A DNA stretch of 26,101 nt from a virus: the IMG/VR virus record IMGVR_UViG_3300032313_000733, positions 1 to 26,101 of that record; one strand, 5' to 3'. The notes under the pieces were generated by a model. That model was not told where the DNA came from. It was given only the letters and a program-made list of their open reading frames with translations, and did not search any database. A program made the position numbers and the translations under genes. Positions 1 through 5,869 of this stretch are shown here, one piece after another; the stretch's first letter is position 1; every line of letters starts with the position of its first letter.

Positions 1-286
1 ACTTTCCTTCTAGTTCGTCAGGGATTCCATTCCCATCCTTGTCTTCGCCATTGCGTCCTGTTGAAATCATCAGTCCAGCAAGTGTTCCAGTGATAAATGT
101 TGCTACCGAGGATAGAACGCCAAAGAACATCTTGTCATTCTCTGCCTGAGCGCCAATTGGCTGCGTCACAAATACGAGTGCCCAGAGCACTCCGATGGTC
201 GTAATCATTAATACGAAACCAAGCATGCAACCAATTACGAACTTTAGTCGAGCGTCTAGTTCTGCTGATGTGAGTCGCTTTTTCAT
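1..286 (-). CDS. Two-helix membrane protein with EF-hand-like loop (partial, cut by window start)
   Basis: The reading frame opens with ATG at 286 and stays open to the window edge, giving 95 visible residues and no stop, so the C-terminus is missing. Two hydrophobic segments are visible (about residues 15-41 and 54-73), with a short loop between them. After the second helix comes a polar stretch, DKDGNGIPDELE, with acidic or Asn residues at loop positions 1, 3, 5, 9 and 12. That is the spacing of an EF-hand or thrombospondin-type-3 calcium loop. The start codon overlaps the stop of the lipoprotein gene as ATGA, so the two are probably translated together. I do not recognise the family. A cell-envelope role next to the lipoprotein and holin-like genes is plausible but inferred. 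Confidence 0.7.
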   Translation of the reverse strand, partial: MKKRLTSAELDARLKFVIGCMLGFVLMITTIGVLWALVFVTQPIGAQAENDKMFFGVLSSVATFITGTLAGLMISTGRNGEDKDGNGIPDELEGK

Positions 287-516
287 GGCGCGAGTGTCTC
301 CTCTACTGGAATTTCTTCTACTGTTGTTGCGCTTGGGTCGAACCCAAGAAGGTATTCTGTGCAGTTTCCATCTACTTTGCATAACGGCGGATTACACTCC
401 TCTTTTTCCCAATTTTCTGGGTCTTGACATGAATACCTATAGTTGCCTTGATAGCCACAGGCAGATACGGTCAAAAACAAAAAGACCGTTAGGAATACTT
501 TGCTGACCTTTTTCAT
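283..516 (-). CDS. Small cysteine-rich lipoprotein
   Basis: The 77-residue product starts with a Lys-containing n-region (MKKVSK) and a hydrophobic stretch. It then has a lipobox, TVSAC, so lipid attachment at Cys20 is predicted, leaving a mature peptide of about 58 residues. Four further cysteines (30, 41, 46, 52) sit around YSCQDPENW and NPPLC and could form two disulfides outside the membrane. From memory, phage genomes from aquatic environments carry similar small proteins with a YRYxCQDPxNW pattern, but I know of no function. The start overlaps the stop of the upstream holin-like gene (TAATG) and its stop overlaps the next start (ATGA). Superinfection exclusion or a spanin-like lysis role are possibilities only. 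Confidence 0.8.
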   Translation of the reverse strand: MKKVSKVFLTVFLFLTVSACGYQGNYRYSCQDPENWEKEECNPPLCKVDGNCTEYLLGFDPSATTVEEIPVEETLAP

Positions 517-830
517 TACTTGTGCGCGTTGTAAGCGCTTGCCGTTGCGCTTCCCATGCTGGAATCAGTAAATGCTTTTGAAAACTCTTCCTTGCGCGCG
601 CTTCCATCAACCTTGTTAAATACGCTGTTGATTTCTTCAACGCTGAGTTTTCCATCGTCCAAGAATGCGCGGGACAGTCCTTCAACTACAGTCGCGACTC
701 CAGCGATTCCAGCCATGAAGATTGCTTTCCATAGCGGGACTCCAGCAATTGTTCCAGCGCCGACAACGCCCAAACCAGATGCGGCGAATGTTGCGAGAAT
801 ACGCAAAACTATATTTTTAATCTGTTCCAT
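516..830 (-). CDS. Holin-like membrane protein
   Basis: The 104-residue protein has a short amphipathic N-terminus, then two Gly/Ala-rich hydrophobic segments (about 8-30 and 34-52) separated by a short turn containing a Pro. A soluble C-terminal half follows, with a segment resembling half an EF hand (DDGKLSVEEI) and a mainly helical tail. Size and topology fit small phage holins of the r1t-like kind, but no lytic enzyme adjoins it here. Its neighbours are a nuclease and a lipoprotein, and the M15 endolysin is about 21 kb away. The start is well supported by a strong ribosome binding site, AAAGGAGC, and overlaps the nuclease stop as TAATG. It may be a holin, an antiholin or another membrane protein. 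Confidence 0.6.
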   Translation of the reverse strand: MEQIKNIVLRILATFAASGLGVVGAGTIAGVPLWKAIFMAGIAGVATVVEGLSRAFLDDGKLSVEEINSVFNKVDGSARKEEFSKAFTDSSMGSATASAYNAHK

Positions 831-1237
831 TATTGCTCCTTTTTAAATTCAGTCCAGGTTTTATCGCCAGCGCCAAAATACTCACGCGCTAATCCAGAAT
901 TTATGATGTCCGAATTAAGACACACGGTTTTTGGGTCATCGATTTTGTCAGATGAGTAGATTTTTGCCAGAACTCGACCGTACTTGTCATTTTTGTCTGG
1001 GATTGTGTTTACAAAAACCCAGGGATTTGCCTTAAGCCAGTCTTTGGTGAACTGTTTTGCTTTTAGGCCAAGCACTTTTTCTTCTTTGTTGGTGGTTCGT
1101 GACTCTGGGGTATTGACCCCAAACAAGCGAACGCGAATCTTTTTGTGGGTGTCAAACCCAAGGTCAACCATTAGGTCGATGGTGTCTCCATCAACGGCGG
1201 AAATGGCGGATGCTCCGTACCAAAAGCGCTCGCTCAT
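830..1237 (-). CDS. Staphylococcal-nuclease-like (thermonuclease) protein
   Basis: The 135-residue product is a single SNase-fold (OB-fold) domain without a signal peptide, so it should act in the cytoplasm. SNases cut DNA and RNA with calcium. The family signatures are visible: VDGDTIDL (13-22 region), RVRLFGVNTPES (35-46) and KYGRVLA (85-91). Aligned to staphylococcal nuclease, the catalytic residues Arg35, Glu43 and Arg87 correspond to Arg37, Glu45 and Arg88, all present. The calcium ligand Asp40 is replaced by Asn42, which is common in this family. The gene sits between a 58-residue basic peptide (ATGA overlap) and a holin-like gene (TAATG overlap). Host DNA breakdown or nucleotide recycling during infection is a reasonable role, but inferred. 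Confidence 0.9.
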   Translation of the reverse strand: MSERFWYGASAISAVDGDTIDLMVDLGFDTHKKIRVRLFGVNTPESRTTNKEEKVLGLKAKQFTKDWLKANPWVFVNTIPDKNDKYGRVLAKIYSSDKIDDPKTVCLNSDIINSGLAREYFGAGDKTWTEFKKEQ

Positions 1238-1410
1238 TTTTTAGCCGCACCCTTTTTGTCTTTATGGGTGCGCAGAGGATGACCGAGTGGAAGATATTGA
1301 CGTCGCTTGCCAGCCTTTGTGCCAGCAACTGTTTCAACCTCTCCAGTAATTGGATTTTTGCGGGTGCGACCTTCGCCAGCGCCTGCTTTGCCTTTTTTCT
1401 GTTTTCCCAT
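1234..1410 (-). CDS. Small basic hypothetical protein (58 aa)
   Basis: ATG at 1410 opens a 58-residue frame that ends at TGA (1236-1234) and overlaps the nuclease start as ATGA. The peptide is very basic: it starts MGKQKKGKAG, has RTRKNP and KAGKRRQY, and ends in a Lys-rich tail. The pattern NPITGEVE resembles short linker-like phage peptides, but I do not recognise a family. It has no hydrophobic segment, so nucleic-acid or acidic-protein binding is a guess. No Shine-Dalgarno sequence is visible. Instead TATTAT lies seven bases upstream of the ATG, the arrangement of a leaderless actinobacterial start. The tight overlap with the nuclease gene supports this as a real gene. Confidence 0.65.
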   Translation of the reverse strand: MGKQKKGKAGAGEGRTRKNPITGEVETVAGTKAGKRRQYLPLGHPLRTHKDKKGAAKK

Positions 1411-1451
1411 GCAGCGAATAATAATCGCTATATGGATAGAAAGGTTTTAGG

Positions 1452-1874
1452 CTAAAACGGCAATGTATCTTGGGGGAATTCGCTTTCCAAGACTGCCGTT
1501 CCTCCAGATTCGACGACATTAAATCCGTCTGAGCGCTCAAGGACCATGTGTGCGTAGTTGTGAAGTCCCCAATTTTCAACAAGATTACGGATAACAAGTT
1601 CGGTCGAAAGAGTGGAACAGGTGTAAAGGTCAAATTGAACGAATGATGGGCTTGTCTCATCCCACACATGCATGGCGATATGCGAGGTTTCGATTAAGCA
1701 CCCAACAGTCATTCCACGGTTGCCTTCTTTTTCTACATATGCAGCAATCGGTCCAGCGGCAACCTTCATGCCAATTTCTTCGACTAATTTTTGAATCCAG
1801 ATAAGAGCAGCGCTTTTATCCATTGGTGGATTGGTCATGTAGCCATTCAGGAGAAGGTGATTATGTAGTGGCAT
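1452..1874 (-). CDS. speD: S-adenosylmethionine decarboxylase-like pyruvoyl enzyme (SpeD family)
   Basis: The 140-residue product resembles prokaryotic class 1 AdoMet decarboxylases. These proenzymes self-cleave to make a pyruvoyl cofactor and decarboxylate AdoMet for spermidine synthesis. The core IETSHIAMHVW (61-71) carries the predicted cleavage Ser64 and the processing His69. FDLYTC (81-86) carries the conserved catalytic Cys86. The residue before the Ser is Thr rather than the usual Glu, a variant I recall from marine and phage homologues. Some SpeD homologues, including phage ones, have been reported to act on arginine or ornithine instead of AdoMet, so the substrate is open. No other polyamine gene is in the window. 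It follows whiB with a single base between; Met13 is an alternative start. Confidence 0.85.
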   Translation of the reverse strand: MPLHNHLLLNGYMTNPPMDKSAALIWIQKLVEEIGMKVAAGPIAAYVEKEGNRGMTVGCLIETSHIAMHVWDETSPSFVQFDLYTCSTLSTELVIRNLVENWGLHNYAHMVLERSDGFNVVESGGTAVLESEFPQDTLPF

Positions 1875-1875
1875 T

Positions 1876-2271
1876 TTAGTATCCGTTCTTTATTAGCCAA
1901 TGCTTATCTTCGTTTGTGAAAGTTCTATCATAGGACATATTCGCCTTAGAATTTCCCAGGGACTTTCTCTGTTGCAGAATTCCCTTCCGCTTCCTTATGA
2001 AGTCTCTCTGGCGCTCCGTGAATGAGCCCCATATACCGAATGCCTCCCACTCAAGAGCGTAGTTTAAGCACGCGAGACGAACTGGGCAATCTCGGCACAT
2101 GCTAATTGCTTTTAGGTTATTCGCTTGCTCTGCCTTATTCGCACCAAATCCTGGGAACCACCAACTTGTATCTTCTCCTTCGCAAGTTCCGCCACCTGGA
2201 GGAAATGGAGCCGAGGCCCTATTAACGAACATAATAGAACGCTGTATTCTGCTACAAGTATCAGTGGTCAT
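1876..2271 (-). CDS. whiB: WhiB-like iron-sulfur transcription regulator
   Basis: The 131-residue protein has the four-cysteine signature of WhiB-like factors: Cys30, then CRDCPVRLAC giving Cys59, Cys62 and Cys68. These would hold a 4Fe-4S cluster. They are followed by the turn GIWGSFTERQR (79-89) and a basic segment (FIRKRKG) for DNA contact. WhiB proteins bind the primary sigma factor and redirect transcription in actinobacteria. Known phage versions (for example TM4 WhiBTM4) can repress a host whiB and affect superinfection. This is the strongest host marker in the window. The start is supported by GGAGA a few bases upstream. A C-terminal extension of about 35 residues (TFTNEDKHWLIKNGY end) is not part of the core fold. 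Confidence 0.95.
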   Translation of the reverse strand: MTTDTCSRIQRSIMFVNRASAPFPPGGGTCEGEDTSWWFPGFGANKAEQANNLKAISMCRDCPVRLACLNYALEWEAFGIWGSFTERQRDFIRKRKGILQQRKSLGNSKANMSYDRTFTNEDKHWLIKNGY

Positions 2272-2281
2272 TTTTCTCCAA

Positions 2282-2554
2282 TTAATTTGATTTGTATGTG
2301 TAGTCGTGACGCTCTTGCAAGAGTTTCACAGAGATGGAGAATATCAGGTTCTCATCAAAAGTAAAAATCCTCTGAGACATGAATATCTGGTGGATATGTG
2401 AATGATTAAAATCAACACACTCTTGAGGGTCAACTGCGTTCTCTTGCAATATCTGGGCGATAACTACTGCTGTCGCGTAAACGCGCTGCCAGTATCTTGG
2501 GTCATCACCCTCTACAGAAAATTTGCGTGAACTCGCTTCTCGTAGAGTTCGCAC
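2282..2554 (-). CDS. Hypothetical protein (about 90 aa, start uncertain)
   Basis: The frame ends at 2282, ten bases before whiB, and is open upstream to a TTG at 2566 or a GTG at 2554. I chose GTG. Either start overlaps the 3' end of the 74-residue gene by 43-55 bases, and no clear Shine-Dalgarno precedes either one. The product has a central hydrophobic helix (VYATAVVIAQIL) but no clear membrane span. It also has a His-rich patch (NHSHIHQIF) and a Lys/Asp/His-rich end. I do not recognise a family. The long overlap is unusual in this window, where neighbours normally overlap by one or four bases, so the start call is weak. Confidence 0.5.
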   Translation of the reverse strand: MRTLREASSRKFSVEGDDPRYWQRVYATAVVIAQILQENAVDPQECVDFNHSHIHQIFMSQRIFTFDENLIFSISVKLLQERHDYTYKSN

Positions 2555-2736
2555 ACCATGTTCCAAGTTTCTGCTGATGGTGCTCCAGCGTTAACTTGTG
2601 AAGCAATACCAAATTGCTTATGCTTATCAAAATTTTTTGCAGAATCTAGAGAGATGTTTGATTCCTCAAGCACATCAACTATTCTCACTGCCTTCAAGAG
2701 TCGATGCTGGTGTTCGTATGGGTTTCGTTCTTGCAT
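2512..2736 (-). CDS. Hypothetical protein (74 aa)
   Basis: ATG at 2736 is preceded by AGAGGGAAAG, a good ribosome binding site, which fixes the start. The 74 residues are soluble and probably helical, with a charged N-terminus (MQERNPYEHQHRLLKAVRIV) and a C-terminal segment ETWNMVCELYEKRVHANF. There is no signal peptide, membrane segment or recognisable motif. It lies between the 63-residue membrane protein and the 90-residue hypothetical protein in the regulatory part of the operon. The residues SAETWNMVCELYEK resemble a piece of a helix-turn-helix or coiled-coil protein, but too weakly for a call. Confidence 0.6.
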   Translation of the reverse strand: MQERNPYEHQHRLLKAVRIVDVLEESNISLDSAKNFDKHKQFGIASQVNAGAPSAETWNMVCELYEKRVHANFL

Positions 2737-2751
2737 CTTTCCCTCTTTAAG

Positions 2752-2943
2752 TTAGATATCTTCTTGTCTATCCTTTGGTCCAAAGAGATTAGCACGACGA
2801 ACCATTACTTCCAAATCGCTCTTCAGTTCGGTCATCCTTGCTTCTTGTATAGAAAAAGCAACCGCCAAGATTAATAGAATTCCAATTGCTCCGAGTGCAA
2901 GAAGCCAGCCGACAACACAAAGAACTACCAAAAAAATTGTCAT
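2752..2943 (-). CDS. Single-span membrane protein (63 aa)
   Basis: The frame is open further upstream, but ATG at 2943 overlaps the stop of the HTH gene as ATGA, the coupling used throughout this operon. The product begins directly with a long hydrophobic segment (about residues 2-31, MTIFLVVLCVVGWLL onward). A charged cytoplasmic-type tail follows, containing ELKSDLEVMVRRAN, which could form a short coiled coil. I do not recognise a family. Small single-span proteins in phage early regions may affect the host envelope or block superinfection, but nothing in the sequence shows that here. Starting at any earlier codon would put this gene deep inside the HTH gene, which is unlikely. Confidence 0.6.
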   Translation of the reverse strand: MTIFLVVLCVVGWLLALGAIGILLILAVAFSIQEARMTELKSDLEVMVRRANLFGPKDRQEDI

Positions 2944-3224
2944 TCCAGGGGCGCTCTCCCACCAGCAATAATTTTTCGTGCCAATGCGACCATTTGCTGA
3001 ATGAGCGGCTTTGACACTGCGAGTTCTTCTGCAATCTGAGAGTAAGAAAGTCCTTCTGCATCTGGTCCGCCGAATTCGCATGACTCCTTAATGGCCAAGG
3101 CTCGTGCTTCGATGATGCTTCGACGTATTTCTGCCACTGCTGGGAGCATCTCGTTATGAAGCGCAGTCGAGCGCTTGACTGGGTCTTCAATCTTTAATAC
3201 TTCTTTTAGTCTTGATTCAATCAT
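2940..3224 (-). CDS. Small helix-turn-helix DNA-binding protein
   Basis: This 94-residue, mostly helical protein has a C-terminal helix-turn-helix resembling sigma-70 region 4 or phage transcription-factor types. GLSYSQIAEELAVSKPLI (58-75) has the Ala-Glu-Glu-Leu first helix, a short turn and a recognition helix (SKPLIQQMVALAR). The N-terminal part (about 1-50) is a charged helical region that may dimerise. A direct regulator of phage transcription is the natural reading; target sites are unknown. Its start overlaps the RusA-like gene stop (ATGA) and its stop overlaps the small membrane protein start (ATGA). Confidence 0.75.
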   Translation of the reverse strand: MIESRLKEVLKIEDPVKRSTALHNEMLPAVAEIRRSIIEARALAIKESCEFGGPDAEGLSYSQIAEELAVSKPLIQQMVALARKIIAGGRAPLE

Positions 3225-3631
3225 CGCTCTTCCAGTTCCGTGATATGCAGTACAACTTTTGACTCTCCAGAAACAATCGGCGCTTCAAATATGAGCCGCC
3301 TAACAATCTCTGGACCATCCTCCCAAAGTATACCAGCGTCAACAAGACCGTCTATACAGGCCTTTGCTACAGGGAAATGTCCGCCAGTGTCTGCCTTTCC
3401 TTTACCGTTCCTTCGATGTGGAATGAATCTTATTTCCACAGCCCGAAGGCGTTTTGGTATCTTTTTTGCTGTTGACACAGTCGCCGACGCTTCTCGCCAT
3501 TCTTTGACCAGTTTTGCGCGCTGATAATGATGCAGACTTCTCTCCTTATTCAGGGTCCACATTGTCTCGCCGTAAATCTCAACGACGAATGTCTCCAACT
3601 TCGGCGGTTCCTTACTTTTCTTTGGAGGCAT
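3221..3631 (-). CDS. RusA-like Holliday junction resolvase
   Basis: The 136-residue product resembles RusA-type resolvases common in actinophages. These cut four-way DNA junctions as metal-dependent dimers. The signature is in the second half: KADTGGHFPVAKACIDGLVD (79-98), then AGILWEDGPEIVRRL. It matches the family layout of an Asp block, a Lys two turns on, an Asp in the D-G-L helix and an acidic pair before a final strand. Candidate metal ligands are Asp81, Asp94 and Glu104/Asp105, with Lys90 as the conserved Lys. The N-terminal HHYQRAKLVKEWREA is also typical of the actinophage subgroup. The usual first Asp-x-Asp-Asn is degenerate. The start lies 20 bases inside the CmoA-like gene, and the stop overlaps the HTH gene start. 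Confidence 0.65.
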   Translation of the reverse strand: MPPKKSKEPPKLETFVVEIYGETMWTLNKERSLHHYQRAKLVKEWREASATVSTAKKIPKRLRAVEIRFIPHRRNGKGKADTGGHFPVAKACIDGLVDAGILWEDGPEIVRRLIFEAPIVSGESKVVLHITELEER

Positions 3632-4325
3632 AAATCCCTACAAAGTTAAGATTTTGCCAGAATGGCTGAACCACCGAGAATCCTGCAGCCTTTAGCATGC
3701 GGATGTTCTCTGAGGCACGCAGTGGAACAAGAACATTCTGTAGAGATGAGCGCTTTGCATCTACCTGCTCTTCCGTGTAGCCGTTATCTTTTTTCATTTT
3801 ATGATAAACGCCGACCAGTTGCTCTTGCCCAGCGGCAGTCTCCCCAAGAACTTTTTCCACAAGTATCAGGCAACCGTTCGGGGTCAGGCAATCATAGATT
3901 TGTTTTAATATTTCTTGACGATGTTCCACGGGAACGAATTGAAGAGTGAGCACCGAAAGAACTGTGTCATACCTTAGACGCTGCATTTCTGCTGTTGCAA
4001 TGTCAGCATGGATAATTGTTACACGCTCATCTGCTGAGAACCTTTTTCTTGCCCTGCTAACCATTGCCGTAGATGAGTCGACTCCGACATAGTTGACATA
4101 CATCGATGACCCTAATTCCTTCATCATCAAAGAAATCATTTCGCCGTGCGAGCAGCCAAGGTCGAGAACATACCCGCCATTTGTAACGATTGGTGAAATC
4201 ATTCGGAAGACCATGTCTCTCATGTTCTCGTAACCTGGTATCGAGCGTGAGAGCATGTCGTCAAAGACGCTTGCCACATCATCGTTGAATACCCATTCTT
4301 GCCCAGGCATTATTTCATCTTTCAT
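3612..4325 (-). CDS. cmoA: CmoA-like SAM-dependent enzyme (carboxy-SAM synthase homologue)
   Basis: The 237-residue protein matches E. coli CmoA (247 residues) along almost its whole length as I recall it. CmoA turns SAM and prephenate into carboxy-SAM for wobble-uridine modification of tRNA. Shared blocks are VFDDMLSRSIPGY (20-32), the SAM motif I LDLGCSHG (54-61), the acidic VGVDSS (80-85), VLTLQFVPVEHR (125-136), LTPNGCLILVEK (147-158) and NGYTEEQVDAKRSSLQNV (181-198). The last block includes the region that holds the carboxylate in CmoA. No CmoB is present. The start overlaps the stop of the ParB-methyltransferase gene as ATGA, so the products are likely made together. An ordinary small-molecule or tRNA methyltransferase is the main alternative. 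Confidence 0.85.
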   Translation of the reverse strand: MKDEIMPGQEWVFNDDVASVFDDMLSRSIPGYENMRDMVFRMISPIVTNGGYVLDLGCSHGEMISLMMKELGSSMYVNYVGVDSSTAMVSRARKRFSADERVTIIHADIATAEMQRLRYDTVLSVLTLQFVPVEHRQEILKQIYDCLTPNGCLILVEKVLGETAAGQEQLVGVYHKMKKDNGYTEEQVDAKRSSLQNVLVPLRASENIRMLKAAGFSVVQPFWQNLNFVGIYASKEK

Positions 4326-5869
4326 AATTCCACTCCTAGTCTTTTTGAAAATGCTTCTTTTGCTTCATCCGCCATCCCTAAACGCAATCCTCCTGGATGT
4401 GGGAGGTCAAACTCAAACTCAATCGCCTCCCGCAATTCTTCAACGCTTATTTTCTTTGGGTTAGAGCCGACAGCCTGCACTAGCCCGTTCTTTGCCGTTA
4501 AAAAAGTATCTACTGTTTTGAATCCATTTTGAACCAATTCTTTGAACTCTGTTTGCGTATGGTACTTCTGCACCTTTGGCTTTGCAGCAATATCAGAAAC
4601 AATAATTCTTGGCTCATAGTCGAGTGGGAATCCACCGCTGGAAGTGTCGTGGCCCTTTTTGACATCTCCGCGTGCGTGGTTGTGCCATCTGTCTGATTCC
4701 GTGCAGATTGCAGCCGTGTGTAGTTTGGTATGTGGGGAGCAAAGTGCCGCAACGAGTTTAATAACGTGGATTCTGTCCTGAAGAAATGGAATGCTGTTAA
4801 AAACACTAGCGATGAATATTGAGTCAAACTCTGTCCCATCGGCAACCCGCTTCAAAAAATTCCTCGTGAGTTGTCTTGCGCCTTCAGTATCGATTGTTTC
4901 ATTATCCTTTGCGAGGAAGAATGGCTCAAAGGCAGTGCAGTCAACGCCAAGACGATTGAGAATGTCTGTTTTGTCGCACAAGCCAGCCCCAAAATCAATT
5001 ACTTTTGTCCCGTAATATGCCTTCCACAATTCAACATGCTTAGGGTCATCAAGATGAAAAGCACCGTTCCTGTTGCCAGAAGGAACGAAGTGCCTTAAGA
5101 AGTCTTCCAGAAATGTTGGGGTCAGTATTTCTACTCTTTGATTCTTGCGTCTGAAGGAGTTGTGACGAAGAAGGTCGGCGTAGCGTTCCTGGATATCAAA
5201 GTCCATGGACAAAAGATTGAGCATTGCTGTAACTGCATCTTGGACTTCTGACGGAACCGTTACGACATCAATGAAATCAATTCCTTCCTGGGCTGCAAAT
5301 GTAAGTCGCGCGCGGCCGTTTAGAACATTGAAATCTGGGGTGCAAATCACAGGCATAGGGGGCAACCCGTGTGACTTTATTTGTCCAGCCATGACAATCG
5401 CGTGCTGCTCCATCCATCTTTCATTTTTGCTTATAAGGCGCAAGACAGACTGGGGCTTCATTTTCATTACTGGATACCACTCTGCTGTATCTACTTCTAT
5501 GTCTGGCAGTAGATTTATTTTATTAATCATTTCTTCCATCGAAAAAAGCGACTCTTTCATGTCCGAGGAAGATTGGTTTTTATAAAGGTCGTTTGTGGCG
5601 CGGTTGTATAGCACGTTTATTCCCATACGGCGCTCTACGGGCATTGGGGGTGTCCTAACCACTGGAACGGCCTTTGCGCCCATCCTGGAGGCTACTAGGT
5701 GCCTTTGGTGGCCACTCAGAATCTCTCCGTTTACATCCGCGTAGATTGGCAGGAGCCAGCCAAATTTACGCAGGGATAACTCAACAAGATTTAGGCGCTC
5801 TTCGTCGGCCTTTCTTGGGTTGTAGGCAGACGGACGGAGGTCCTCAATTGGGGTTAGTACGGGCTTCAT
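4322..5869 (-). CDS. Fusion protein: two ParB-like domains plus methyltransferase fold
   Basis: The 515-residue protein starts with a ParB/Srx-type domain (about 1-75): DLRPSAYNPRK, then GEILSGHQRHLVASRMGA. A second, more divergent one lies at about 155-205 (NVLNGRARLTFAA). From about 288 there is a class I Rossmann methyltransferase fold: motif I KVIDFGAGLCD (289-299), an acidic strand end AFEPF (313-317), and the strand-helix FDSIFIASVFNSIPFLQDR (348-366). Its end is NGFKTVDTFLTAKNGLVQAVG (448-468). The (D/N)PP(Y/F) motif of DNA amino-methyltransferases is absent, so base N-methylation is not supported. Overlaps of ATGA link it to the genes on both sides. The substrate is unknown. ParB-methyltransferase fusions occur in phages, but I do not recall this architecture with a CmoA partner. 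Confidence 0.75.
   Translation of the reverse strand: MKPVLTPIEDLRPSAYNPRKADEERLNLVELSLRKFGWLLPIYADVNGEILSGHQRHLVASRMGAKAVPVVRTPPMPVERRMGINVLYNRATNDLYKNQSSSDMKESLFSMEEMINKINLLPDIEVDTAEWYPVMKMKPQSVLRLISKNERWMEQHAIVMAGQIKSHGLPPMPVICTPDFNVLNGRARLTFAAQEGIDFIDVVTVPSEVQDAVTAMLNLLSMDFDIQERYADLLRHNSFRRKNQRVEILTPTFLEDFLRHFVPSGNRNGAFHLDDPKHVELWKAYYGTKVIDFGAGLCDKTDILNRLGVDCTAFEPFFLAKDNETIDTEGARQLTRNFLKRVADGTEFDSIFIASVFNSIPFLQDRIHVIKLVAALCSPHTKLHTAAICTESDRWHNHARGDVKKGHDTSSGGFPLDYEPRIIVSDIAAKPKVQKYHTQTEFKELVQNGFKTVDTFLTAKNGLVQAVGSNPKKISVEELREAIEFEFDLPHPGGLRLGMADEAKEAFSKRLGVEL

Noticed and set aside
2944-3081. Longer start for the 63-residue membrane protein
   Set aside because: The added residues are Arg-rich and come from the antisense-like frame of the HTH gene; ATG at 2943 has the ATGA coupling.
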